From: Burkholderiales bacterium UBA2647
Lineage (GTDB): Bacteria > Pseudomonadota > Gammaproteobacteria > Burkholderiales > Burkholderiaceae_E
Length of the DNA: 17,217 nt
Reading direction: 5' to 3'
Assembly (NCBI GenBank): GCA_002359635.1
Contig: DENJ01000058.1
Span: 87,485 to 104,701, forward strand
This document shows positions 1-6,492 of the stretch, piece after piece. The notes under the pieces were generated by a model. It was given only the letters and a program-made list of their open reading frames with translations, made no database searches and was not told the origin of the DNA. The number at the start of each line of letters is the position of its first letter. The stretch's first letter is position 1. The position numbers and the translations under genes were made by a program.

Positions 1-299
1 AGCGTTGTCGGAAGGCGTTGCAAGATGAGTTGATCAACATCCATCCGGCTCACGAAGGAAAAACCCCAGGATCCCTGCAGCATCGCAGTGAACCATGACC
101 AATAACGCACAAGCACTGGATCGTCCATGCCAAATTTGCGGCGCAGCTCCGCGGCCACTTCAGGCGGAACATTGGGATTGGCGGCGAGTTCCCCAAAAGG
201 GTCGCCGGGTGCAAGCGCGAGCACGGTAAACAGTGCAAGACTGATACCGAGCAGACTAGGTATGGCGATTAACAATCGCCGAAGAATATATTGGCTCAT
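1..299 (-). CDS. Peptide ABC transporter permease, DppB/OppB type (N-terminal part only)
   Basis: Reading the minus strand from the ATG at 297-299 gives an open frame of about 99 codons that runs off the left edge without a stop. The protein begins MSQYILRRLLIAIPSLLGI, continues with a hydrophobic first membrane helix, then LAPGDP, then a segment with RRKFGMDDPV and a W/F-rich stretch. This is the usual N-terminus of the DppB/OppB/GsiC family of inner-membrane permeases, which form the channel of dipeptide and oligopeptide importers with a DppC-like partner. It lies 53 bases downstream of the substrate-binding protein on the same strand, so the two very likely belong to one operon that continues outside the window. 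The substrate cannot be told from this part. The family assignment is good; the rest of the gene is unseen. Confidence 0.88.
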   Translation of the reverse strand, partial: MSQYILRRLLIAIPSLLGISLALFTVLALAPGDPFGELAANPNVPPEVAAELRRKFGMDDPVLVRYWSWFTAMLQGSWGFSFVSRMDVDQLILQRLPTT

Positions 300-308
300 C
301 AATAAGAC

Positions 309-331
309 GCAGGCGCCTTTGGGGCGCCTGC
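309..331 (-). promoter_or_regulatory. Stem-loop between binding-protein and permease genes
   Basis: GCAGGCGCC at 309-317 and GGCGCCTGC at 323-331 form a perfect 9-base-pair stem with a 5-base loop. It sits between the stop of the binding-protein gene and the permease start, only 9 bases before that ATG. No clear U-run follows it on the minus strand, so it is not a standard terminator. In many binding-protein operons such a hairpin protects the upstream mRNA from 3' decay or limits downstream translation, keeping the binding protein in excess. That role is inferred here. Confidence 0.5.
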
Positions 332-352
332 TCGCTTTGGTTCAACGCCGAA

Positions 353-2158
353 TCAAGCTTCGCGATACCAGTCGCGCAGCATCCAAAGATCGTTATCCCA
401 TGCACTTAAAGGGGCGTTGAGTTTGCTCGCCATACCAGCAACACGCGGACGCGCCACCACCGGAATCACGGTGTAATCGCCCACAGCGAGATCATTCATT
501 TTCACGAACATTGCCGCACGCTTGACCGGATCTTGCTCTGACTCAGCAGCTTGATGGGTCGCATCGTATTCGGCATTGACCCAACGCGTGATGTTTCGAC
601 CTTGCCACTTATTCGCTTTACTCGACGCATTCGTTGACACAAACTGATTCATGAAGAGCTCAGGGTCGGGCTGCGTCATCGTCGTTGTGTACATCTGTAC
701 ATCGCAGAAAAACTTGGTGTAGGTGTCGGGGTTGGCGACATCCGATGAGAAAAATACCGAGGCTGCGACCGATTTGAGTTCTAGATCGATACCGGCTTTT
801 TGAGCCGCTTGCTTGATGATTTGCTGGGTTTTTTGACGCGGCGCGTTGATCGATGTTTGAAAAACAAACTTTAAGCGCTTGCCATCTTTGCTACGAACGC
901 CGTCGCTGCCCTTTTTCCAGCCCGCTGCCTCCAAGGTTGCAGCGGCCTTATCGGGGTTGAATTCGTACTTCGCATTTTTCGACACAAAACGACTTGGATT
1001 GTTCAAAAAATTTGCGGTTGCAATGCCGGTCCGACCGTAGATGAAGTTTTGAATGCTTTGCTTGTCGACGAGCATGCTCATGGCACTGCGAACGGCCGGG
1101 TCGTTTAAGATCGGATGGCGACTCTTAGGGTGAGCACGCTCACCTTCAGTTTCTGTCCATGGGTCAGCGGAGTTCAACTGAATAAATTCGATGTTGCCAC
1201 CCACGGTAATCGTCGTTTTGCCCTTGCCGCCTGTCTCGAGCCGTTTGAGGACTTCGTCTTCGACTTGAAGATTCCAGGCGTAATCAAACTCACCCGTTTG
1301 CAATACCGCACGTGCAGCCGACACCGCATCGCCACCGCCCTTCATCTCGATGCTATCGAAGAAGGGTCGGTTAGGCTCGTGATAGTCGGTGTTGATTGCT
1401 CCACGAACCATATCACCGGGCTTGAAGTCGACGAATTTATAAGGTCCTGTGCCCACTGGTTTGAGATTGGTTGGGGCTTCGCGGGACTTTGCACCGACAT
1501 AAGCTTCAAACAAATGCTTAGGGATGATCATCCCAGCGGTACCTACAAGTGGGTCGGCCCAGAAGGGGCTTGCGCGCGAATTTTCCACCCGAACGGTATA
1601 GGTGTCGACCTTGGTGACTTTGACATCCTTATAGGTAGCGATCGTGACGGCGGCTGATGCCGGGTCTGCTGCAAATGCTGCAGTAAAGACAACATCGTCT
1701 GCTGTGAAGGCCTTGCCGTCGTGCCATTTCACGCCTTGTTTCAGTTTCCAGATCACCCATTTACCGTCCGGGGCGACGGTCTTGTTGGCAACCGAAGGCA
1801 CTTCGGCGGCAAGAATCGGCACCAGGTTGCCATCGGTATCCCAAGCAGCAAGCGGTTCATAAAAAATACGCGAGCCTTCTTGATCTTTAGTGCCTGTTGC
1901 AAAGTGTGGATTGAGCAGAGTCGGTCCTTGCCACCATAAAACCCGCAAAGGACCTCCACCGCCACGCTTGCTCGGCTTGTACGCCGATTTGTATTGTTGA
2001 GCATGGGCCACACCTGCGTGCATGAGCAATTGGGCAGCCATCGGGGCCGTGAGTCCGGCAAGCACCATTTGGTGGATGAAGTCTCGCCTACTAAGCTTTC
2101 CTGATTTAACGGCTTCGATTTCTCGGCGCAGGCCAGATTCGATATCAGATAATTGCAT
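353..2158 (-). CDS. Peptide ABC transporter substrate-binding protein (SBP_bac_5, DppA/OppA type), Tat-exported
   Basis: This 601-residue protein is a periplasmic family 5 solute-binding protein that delivers peptides or related solutes to the permease encoded downstream. Residues 1-52 form an export leader: a charged N-region, a twin-arginine motif SRRDFI at 23-28, a hydrophobic stretch and a likely cleavage after AHA (about 53). Family features follow: RVLWWQGPTLLNPHFATG after the leader, YEPLAAWDTDGNLVPILA, WKLKQGVKWHDGKAFTADDV (the SBP_bac_5 signature) and GTGPYKFVDFKPGD. The length is normal to slightly long for the family. The ATG at 2158 is preceded by GGGAG at suitable spacing. It leads an operon with the DppB-like permease. 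The Tat motif implies export in folded form. The ligand is unknown; peptides, N-acyl amino acids or opine-like compounds are all possible, and the nearby M14 deacylases make acylated amino acids attractive. Confidence 0.93.
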   Translation of the reverse strand: MQLSDIESGLRREIEAVKSGKLSRRDFIHQMVLAGLTAPMAAQLLMHAGVAHAQQYKSAYKPSKRGGGGPLRVLWWQGPTLLNPHFATGTKDQEGSRIFYEPLAAWDTDGNLVPILAAEVPSVANKTVAPDGKWVIWKLKQGVKWHDGKAFTADDVVFTAAFAADPASAAVTIATYKDVKVTKVDTYTVRVENSRASPFWADPLVGTAGMIIPKHLFEAYVGAKSREAPTNLKPVGTGPYKFVDFKPGDMVRGAINTDYHEPNRPFFDSIEMKGGGDAVSAARAVLQTGEFDYAWNLQVEDEVLKRLETGGKGKTTITVGGNIEFIQLNSADPWTETEGERAHPKSRHPILNDPAVRSAMSMLVDKQSIQNFIYGRTGIATANFLNNPSRFVSKNAKYEFNPDKAAATLEAAGWKKGSDGVRSKDGKRLKFVFQTSINAPRQKTQQIIKQAAQKAGIDLELKSVAASVFFSSDVANPDTYTKFFCDVQMYTTTMTQPDPELFMNQFVSTNASSKANKWQGRNITRWVNAEYDATHQAAESEQDPVKRAAMFVKMNDLAVGDYTVIPVVARPRVAGMASKLNAPLSAWDNDLWMLRDWYREA

Positions 2159-2196
2159 GAAGGTCTCCCGAATCTTCGTCTTAAAGGTTTTAATTG

Positions 2197-2209
2197 GCTC
2201 TAGAAGAGC
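2197..2209. promoter_or_regulatory. 13-base perfect dyad upstream of the binding-protein gene
   Basis: GCTCT at 2197-2201 and AGAGC at 2205-2209 flank AGA, a 5-3-5 inverted repeat. It ends 38 bases before the start of the peptide-binding protein gene, a place where an operator would overlap the promoter. No cognate regulator is in the window and the half-sites are short, so this is only a candidate. Confidence 0.25.
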
Positions 2210-2238
2210 ACGTTTTCACAGCAGGGTAAACGGAAATT

Positions 2239-2304
2239 CAGCTTGCCGCAACTGAAGTCTGCCGATCAGGACAAGCGGCAACAAGCGCATGATTCGGCAA
2301 GCTG
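2239..2304 (-). repeat. Competing inverted repeats upstream of the peptide-binding protein gene
   Basis: CAGCTTGCCG at 2239-2248 is the exact reverse complement of CGGCAAGCTG at 2295-2304. The same left arm (TTGCCGC, 2243-2249) can instead pair with GCGGCAA at 2275-2281. The two pairings exclude each other. If transcription of the binding-protein gene begins to the right of 2304, this would be a structured 5' leader able to switch between two forms. The transcription start is not known, so function is open. Confidence 0.35.
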
Positions 2305-2306
2305 CT

Positions 2307-2507
2307 TCATCGCTGATCACTCGGTTTTTTGCGGCTTTGCCGGGTCATTCCAAGCGCTTTGACCGCTTGGTCTGGGCCTTGCGTTCGATGCAATATACCG
2401 ATAAAAGAAGAACTGTCCGCCGTGGGTATTGCGTCGTGCAGATCTTGTATCAACGCTCGGGTTAAATCGGGGGTTAAATGGGTATAAAAACCAGCTTTAC
2501 ATGCCAT
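2307..2507 (-). pseudogene. Small ORF, possibly a truncated XRE-type addiction-module antitoxin
   Basis: This 66-codon ORF has a weak Shine-Dalgarno (AAAGG only 3 bases before the ATG) and uses rare-looking codons (ATA, TTA) unlike its neighbours. From about residue 33 to 57 it reads SSFIGILHRTQGPDQAVKAL followed by GMTRQS, which resembles the core of small HigA/TIGR02684-like antidotes (a helix-turn-helix of the form LG-IARAKGM-IA-GLSRQSLYKAL). Where that family continues with LYKALS and a second half, this ORF reads RKKPSDQR and stops, as if cut by an indel. No toxin partner is visible nearby. The resemblance is from memory and weak; the ORF may equally be chance. Treat as a doubtful remnant. 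Confidence 0.25.
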
Positions 2508-2580
2508 GCGCCTTTCGTGCTGAGCATGAATTTTCGCGAGTTTTTCATGAAATGTTGCCTGCTGCGTTGAGGAGTTTTCG

Positions 2581-3753
2581 ATGAGCGTTCAAAGATTTGT
2601 CATCCAGTTACCGTGCATGACCCCGGGAACAAGCCGAAGCATTCAATGCTTGCGATTTGGCCGCAAAGGCGCTCGACCCAAGCTCTACATGCAAGCAGCG
2701 ATCCATGCCAACGAAATGCCGGGCACCATGGCGCTGCACCATTTGATGCCGCAGCTTATTGAGGCTGATGCAAAGGGTTTGATCGAAGGCGAGATTGTTA
2801 TCGTGCCGACGGTAAATCCAATTGGACAGGCGCAGCTTGTCGGCAATCAACACTTGGGGCGTTACCATTTATTAAGCTACGAGAATTTTAATAGGAACTG
2901 GATCGATCTTGCACCCGCGGTCGCTGATCGACTGGCTAAGCGACTCGGCGCCGATGCTAAGGCAAACATTGCCTTGATTCGCAAGACGGCCTTGGCCGTG
3001 CTCAAGGAGCTTGAGCCTGTCAACGAGTTACGAACTTTACGGGTCGAGATTCAAAAACTTTCGGTTGATGCCGATTTCGTGCTCGATCTACATTGCGATA
3101 TTCACGCTGCGCTGCATTTGTTTATGGCAGCCCGTGACTGGCCGAAAGGGGCTGCAACCAGATCAGGGCCGGCCTACGAGCTCGCTGCAGATCTTGGCGC
3201 TGAGGCTACCATGTATAACGAACCTTACCCCTCCGCGCTCACCTTTTCAGGTGTTAATGGCGCACTCTGGGCACGCTTGGCCGAGCGTTTTCCTGATGCT
3301 GCGATTCCGCAGGCCTGCATGTCTTGTACGGTTGAAATGCGCAGCCAGTTCGATGTCAGTCATGCACAAGGCCAAGACGATGCCGCGCGGCTGCTGCGAT
3401 GGATCATCCGCCAGGGCATCATCAAAGGCGATCCTGGGCGGCTGCCCCGGCTCAAGGCGCCCGCGACCCCCATTCAAGGCATGGATGTGGCTTATGCCCC
3501 CAAGGCGGGCTTTGTCGTTTACCACCTGGAGCCTGGCGCCAAAGTAAAAAAGGGGCAGGCGGTCTGCGACGTGATCGATCCCGAAAGCCCCGATGGTCCA
3601 AAGGCACGCACGACCATCCGCGCGCAAACCGATGGTGTGCTTTTTGCCAAGCGCCTTAACGGTTCATTGGCCTGGCCCGGTCTCGTGCTTTACAGAATCG
3701 CGGGGGAAGAAAGGCTCGCGCATCGTGCCGGCATGTCGGGATTGGATGATTAA
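2581..3753 (+). CDS. Succinylglutamate desuccinylase/aspartoacylase family (M14-type zinc) deacylase
   Basis: This 390-residue protein carries the zinc site of the AstE/aspartoacylase branch of M14: HANE (H42, E45) and H171 in DLHCD as metal ligands, NRNW at 104-107 (substrate-carboxylate binding Asn-Arg), and E252 in TVEMRSQFD as the catalytic glutamate. The C-terminal part (about 300-380) is a beta-barrel segment resembling a lipoyl-type fold, with PKAGFVVYHLEPGAKVKKGQ and a closing VLFAKR. Such enzymes remove an acyl group from the amino group of an amino acid (succinylglutamate, N-acetylaspartate, N-acetyl-diaminobutyrate). The exact substrate is not evident; no other ast or doe genes are present. 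TTGAGGAG 6 bases upstream of the ATG fixes the start. It is divergent from the peptide-binding protein and converges with another M14 gene, so it may act on imported peptides or acyl amino acids. Confidence 0.87.
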   Translation: MSVQRFVIQLPCMTPGTSRSIQCLRFGRKGARPKLYMQAAIHANEMPGTMALHHLMPQLIEADAKGLIEGEIVIVPTVNPIGQAQLVGNQHLGRYHLLSYENFNRNWIDLAPAVADRLAKRLGADAKANIALIRKTALAVLKELEPVNELRTLRVEIQKLSVDADFVLDLHCDIHAALHLFMAARDWPKGAATRSGPAYELAADLGAEATMYNEPYPSALTFSGVNGALWARLAERFPDAAIPQACMSCTVEMRSQFDVSHAQGQDDAARLLRWIIRQGIIKGDPGRLPRLKAPATPIQGMDVAYAPKAGFVVYHLEPGAKVKKGQAVCDVIDPESPDGPKARTTIRAQTDGVLFAKRLNGSLAWPGLVLYRIAGEERLAHRAGMSGLDD

Positions 3754-4820
3754 TCGGGCGTGGCTACGCCCAAACGGCCCCCGGGTCTTGCCAGATAAAA
3801 CCATTCCTGGCCAACTTGGGCTCTGCTGTTGGGAAATATCACATAAGCATCTTCAGGGGCTTGAATCAAGGCACCGCTTGCACGCCTGCCTATTAACTCG
3901 CCTTTTTTGACGAGATCGAAGCTTTTCCAAGGGTTCGCGAAGTTATCGTCGATGTCATAACGGTCAAAAACATCAAACAATCCCATAACTTCGGGCTTGT
4001 CAACAGCGTCTGGCTTTGGGCCAGCAAGCATCCCCAAACACTTAAGGCTGTTGATGATTGCTTGATAAGCGATATCGCGACCGCCAGGATCATCGTGCTG
4101 ACCGCATTCAAGTGTGATGGCCCAGCCACCCATGGCGCGCATGTACTCCGTGGTACCGATGCCGTAAGAGGGGTCGGTGTTGACCGAAGCCTCTTTGATT
4201 AGCCCGCGCTTGAGTTCTTCTGCTCGACGGGCCATCCCCCTCGCGTAGGTGTCAAGCCAACCATACACATAGCGCTTACAGCCCAGCCGCAAAGCAATTG
4301 CCTCCTCCTGTTCCGCTTGTGCAAAAGGTTCGAGATCGCGCTGATTATTGTCAGGCCCGAAAAGCGCAAAAGCCTGCTCACCGCTTTGAAAGGAATGTAA
4401 ATCGAGCAGGCCGTTATGTTCTTTGAGCAGCGGGCATAACCAGTTCGCGATATGGTCCTCGTAATCCACTGGCTTGCTACAGGGCATGAGACGGCGATTG
4501 AGATTGCGGTCTCCCTGGCGGCGTTGCAAGCGCCAGGCTTTGGGATTGGTCACGGGTACCAGGCTTAAACGCCCGCAAAGCAAATGGAGCTCGCCACTTA
4601 TTAATTGTTGAACAATCCGCTGAATGGCAAAACTGCCATGCGTTTCATTACCGTGAACGGCTGCCGTCACGATAAAGCGGGGCCCCGCGCGAGGGCTGTC
4701 GAAACGAAAGACCTGAAGCGGCATTTCCTCTTCGATCGGTAAATCCTCCGCGCGATCGCGTTGCGCTGCCGTCGGGAGGGTGGGCAGATAGCCGCCTTCT
4801 TGATGCAATTCATGGCTCAT
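3750..4820 (-). CDS. Second succinylglutamate desuccinylase/aspartoacylase family (M14-type zinc) deacylase
   Basis: The 356-residue product keeps the family zinc site: HGNE (H56, E59), H142 in LDLHS, a DRNLNRR motif at 104-110 matching the Asn-Arg substrate clamp, and E238 in TLECGQHDD as the catalytic glutamate. A C-terminal barrel-like domain (about 280-350) ends in RPGGRLGV. It differs greatly from the neighbouring M14 protein, so it is not a recent duplicate. It resembles AstE-like hydrolases more than carboxypeptidases, but the acyl donor cannot be read from sequence. The start ATG at 4820 has no strong Shine-Dalgarno; an internal start before residue 33 is possible. Its stop overlaps the stop of the convergent M14 gene by 4 bases, leaving no room for a terminator between them. 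Its promoter must lie in the 104 bases shared with the divergent crotonase gene. Confidence 0.86.
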   Translation of the reverse strand: MSHELHQEGGYLPTLPTAAQRDRAEDLPIEEEMPLQVFRFDSPRAGPRFIVTAAVHGNETHGSFAIQRIVQQLISGELHLLCGRLSLVPVTNPKAWRLQRRQGDRNLNRRLMPCSKPVDYEDHIANWLCPLLKEHNGLLDLHSFQSGEQAFALFGPDNNQRDLEPFAQAEQEEAIALRLGCKRYVYGWLDTYARGMARRAEELKRGLIKEASVNTDPSYGIGTTEYMRAMGGWAITLECGQHDDPGGRDIAYQAIINSLKCLGMLAGPKPDAVDKPEVMGLFDVFDRYDIDDNFANPWKSFDLVKKGELIGRRASGALIQAPEDAYVIFPNSRAQVGQEWFYLARPGGRLGVATPD

Positions 4821-4849
4821 GAGATGTTGCCGTCGATGTTGGTTTGGGG

Positions 4850-4862
4850 CTCGTATGACGAG
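4850..4862. promoter_or_regulatory. Candidate GntR/FadR-subfamily operator
   Basis: CTCGT-ATG-ACGAG is a perfect 5-3-5 dyad. Its inner 11 bases (4851-4861, TCGTATGACGA) match the published FadR-subfamily consensus TNGTNNNACNA at every fixed position. It lies in the divergent promoter gap between the M14 gene (start 4820) and the first crotonase gene (start about 4925), where one bound repressor could control both. No GntR gene is present in the window. The motif is short and could arise by chance. Confidence 0.4.
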
Positions 4863-4924
4863 GGCTTATGGTTCATGCTCATTCCTGGCATCATCCAGGG
4901 CAGAAAAACTGAAAGAGAATGCTC

Positions 4925-5719
4925 ATGGTGACACTTTATGCTGAGGGTGATCTACTCATTTCACGCGATGGGGCGATCGTGACCGCAACCTTTAACCGGC
5001 CGCAAGCCCGCAATGCCCTCACCTTTGGGATGTATGAGCGGCTCGCCATGCTTTGCCAGGAGGCGGCAAGCGATCAAGAGCTTCGAGCCATTATTCTGAC
5101 AGGGGCGGGCGAGAAGGCCTTCGCGGCCGGCACTGATATCTCGCAGTTCAAGGCCTTTAGGTCGGGCCATGACGGCATTGCGTATGAAAACCGTATGGAA
5201 GCGGTGCTCGGACCGGTCGAAAAATGCCCGGTGCCGCTCATTGCAGCGATTGCGGGTGCATGCACCGGGGGCGGTGCGGCGATTGCTGCTTGTTGCGATT
5301 TGAGAATTGCAAGTGCGGACATGCGTTTTGGTTTTCCGATAGCGCGCTCGCTCGGCAATACGCTTGCGCTCGGTAACTTTCGCAGGCTGGTCGCCTTAAT
5401 GGGGCCGGCGAGAGTCAAGCAGTTGATTTTCACGGCGCGTCTGATGGAGGCCCAAGAAGCCATGGCGATTGGCTTGCTCACAGAAGTCGTGCCGAATGTG
5501 GCCGATTTAATGCCAAGAGCGCGCGCTTTGGCCGAGCAGTTAGCGGGCCATGCACCCTTAACCATGATGGCATGCAAAGAGGCCTTAAGGCGCATGCATG
5601 CCGAAGGCCTGCAGGCTGATGATCATGACCTTGTGATGCGGATCTATGGTAGCGAGGACTTTCGGGAAGGTATGGATGCATTTCTAGAAAAAAGAACACC
5701 AAGATGGCAAGGCCGATGA
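4925..5719 (+). CDS. Crotonase-superfamily protein (enoyl-CoA hydratase/isomerase-like) lacking both hydratase glutamates
   Basis: A 264-residue protein of normal crotonase length. It shows the NRPQARNAL N-terminal motif, the first oxyanion-hole segment AAGTDI (about 67-72), and the second, CTGGGAAIAACCD (about 114-126), so it should bind an acyl-CoA thioester. The catalytic glutamates of enoyl-CoA hydratase are absent: GGGCE is replaced by GGGAA (Ala about 119) and FGQPE by FGFPI (Ile about 139). Simple hydration is therefore unlikely; another acyl-CoA reaction (for example thioester hydrolysis, isomerisation or carbon-carbon cleavage) or an accessory role is possible. The ATG at 4925 has AAAGAG 7 bases upstream; an ATG at 4919 is in frame but too close to it. 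The next crotonase gene starts within its stop codon, so the two are coupled. Confidence 0.88.
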   Translation: MVTLYAEGDLLISRDGAIVTATFNRPQARNALTFGMYERLAMLCQEAASDQELRAIILTGAGEKAFAAGTDISQFKAFRSGHDGIAYENRMEAVLGPVEKCPVPLIAAIAGACTGGGAAIAACCDLRIASADMRFGFPIARSLGNTLALGNFRRLVALMGPARVKQLIFTARLMEAQEAMAIGLLTEVVPNVADLMPRARALAEQLAGHAPLTMMACKEALRRMHAEGLQADDHDLVMRIYGSEDFREGMDAFLEKRTPRWQGR

Positions 5720-6492
5720 ATCCGAGTTTTGAGCACCTCCAACTCAGTATCGAGGGCGCGGTTGCTGAAGTCAGTTTCAAGCGACCTGAGCGCCGAAACG
5801 CCTTTTCGCAGGCGCTCATGCGCGAGATGATTCGCTGCGCGAGGACCTTGAGCGACAGGCTTGATCTACATGTGGTAATTCTCAGAGGCGAGGGGCCTTG
5901 TTTCTCAGCAGGCGCCGATTTGCACGATGCTCAGGCTTGGGCTCAGACTGAAAAGCCCTTGCTTGAGCGCCGTGAAATTGCATCGCTCGGTTTTCGCATG
6001 TGCCAGGCTTGGGAGTCCATGCCGCAAATCGCGATCGCAGCCATCGAGGGCTATGCCGTGGGCGGTGGTCTTGCGATTTCATTGGCATGTGATTGGCGGG
6101 TCTTGGCGCGCGATGCCTTTGTATCGCTGCCCGAGATTGCGCTCGGCATTCCGCTGACTTGGGGCACCATACCCCGACTCAATGCTTTGCTTGGGCCGGC
6201 AAAGACCAAACGTCTCACCATTTTATGCGAGCGTATTCAAGCCCAAGAAGCCCATGATATGGGCTTGGTGGATTGGCTGAGCGATCCGGGGGAGGCCTGT
6301 GTTGTTGCCCGGCAGATAGCGCAGCAAGTTCTCAAAAAGCCCGTAACAGTGGTTCGAATGAGCAAGGAAAGCGTCCAGGCGGTTGCCAATGTCACCCATC
6401 ATGCTGCAGGCTATATGGCGCATGATCAAATCGCACTTGCTGCAGCGAGCGAAGAGTCAGTACGGGCACGGGCCGATGCACTCAGAAAATAG
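5716..6492 (+). CDS. Crotonase-superfamily protein (enoyl-CoA hydratase/isomerase family)
   Basis: With the ATG at 5716 this is a 258-residue crotonase. It has KRPERRNAFS near the N-terminus, the oxyanion motif FSAGADLHD (about 63-71) and GYAVGGGLAISLACD (about 112-126). Of the two hydratase glutamates, the GGGCE one is replaced by Ala (about 120) but the second is kept (E about 140 in SLPEIALGIPLTWG). A single glutamate at that position is typical of enoyl-CoA isomerases and several other family members, so isomerase or another CoA-thioester reaction is more likely than classical hydration. The start ATG overlaps the stop of the previous gene (ATGA), which suggests translational coupling; an in-frame ATG at 5704 is an alternative. 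The pair probably works on the same acyl-CoA route, and could act together. Confidence 0.9.
   Translation: MNPSFEHLQLSIEGAVAEVSFKRPERRNAFSQALMREMIRCARTLSDRLDLHVVILRGEGPCFSAGADLHDAQAWAQTEKPLLERREIASLGFRMCQAWESMPQIAIAAIEGYAVGGGLAISLACDWRVLARDAFVSLPEIALGIPLTWGTIPRLNALLGPAKTKRLTILCERIQAQEAHDMGLVDWLSDPGEACVVARQIAQQVLKKPVTVVRMSKESVQAVANVTHHAAGYMAHDQIALAAASEESVRARADALRK

Larger units (their letters stand above)
2159..2580. other. 422-base intergenic region between divergent genes
   Basis: This gap separates the minus-strand binding-protein gene from the plus-strand M14 gene and must hold both promoters. Near the binding-protein start there is a 13-base dyad (2197-2209) and a set of competing inverted repeats (2239-2304). 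A minus-strand ORF of 66 codons at 2307-2507 is described separately. CCAAGCG at 2350-2356 and CGCTTGG at 2364-2370 form a 7-base-pair hairpin. A direct repeat GGGTTAAAT occurs at 2459-2467 and 2471-2479, followed by TATAAA at 2483-2488, a possible -10 element for the M14 gene. TTGAGGAG at 2567-2574 is a strong Shine-Dalgarno for the ATG at 2581. Confidence 0.5.

Noticed and set aside
1115..1657. 180-codon plus-strand ORF
   Set aside because: It lies entirely antisense to the peptide-binding protein gene, shows no recognisable domain, and the minus frame has clear family motifs.
3011..3547. 178-codon plus-strand ORF in another frame
   Set aside because: It is embedded in the first M14 deacylase gene, whose zinc-site residues are all in the main frame; it has no family features.
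6383..6475. N-terminal extension of the DMT transporter
   Set aside because: It overlaps the upstream crotonase by 110 bases, and the extra residues do not look like an EamA N-terminus; ATG 6476 fits better.
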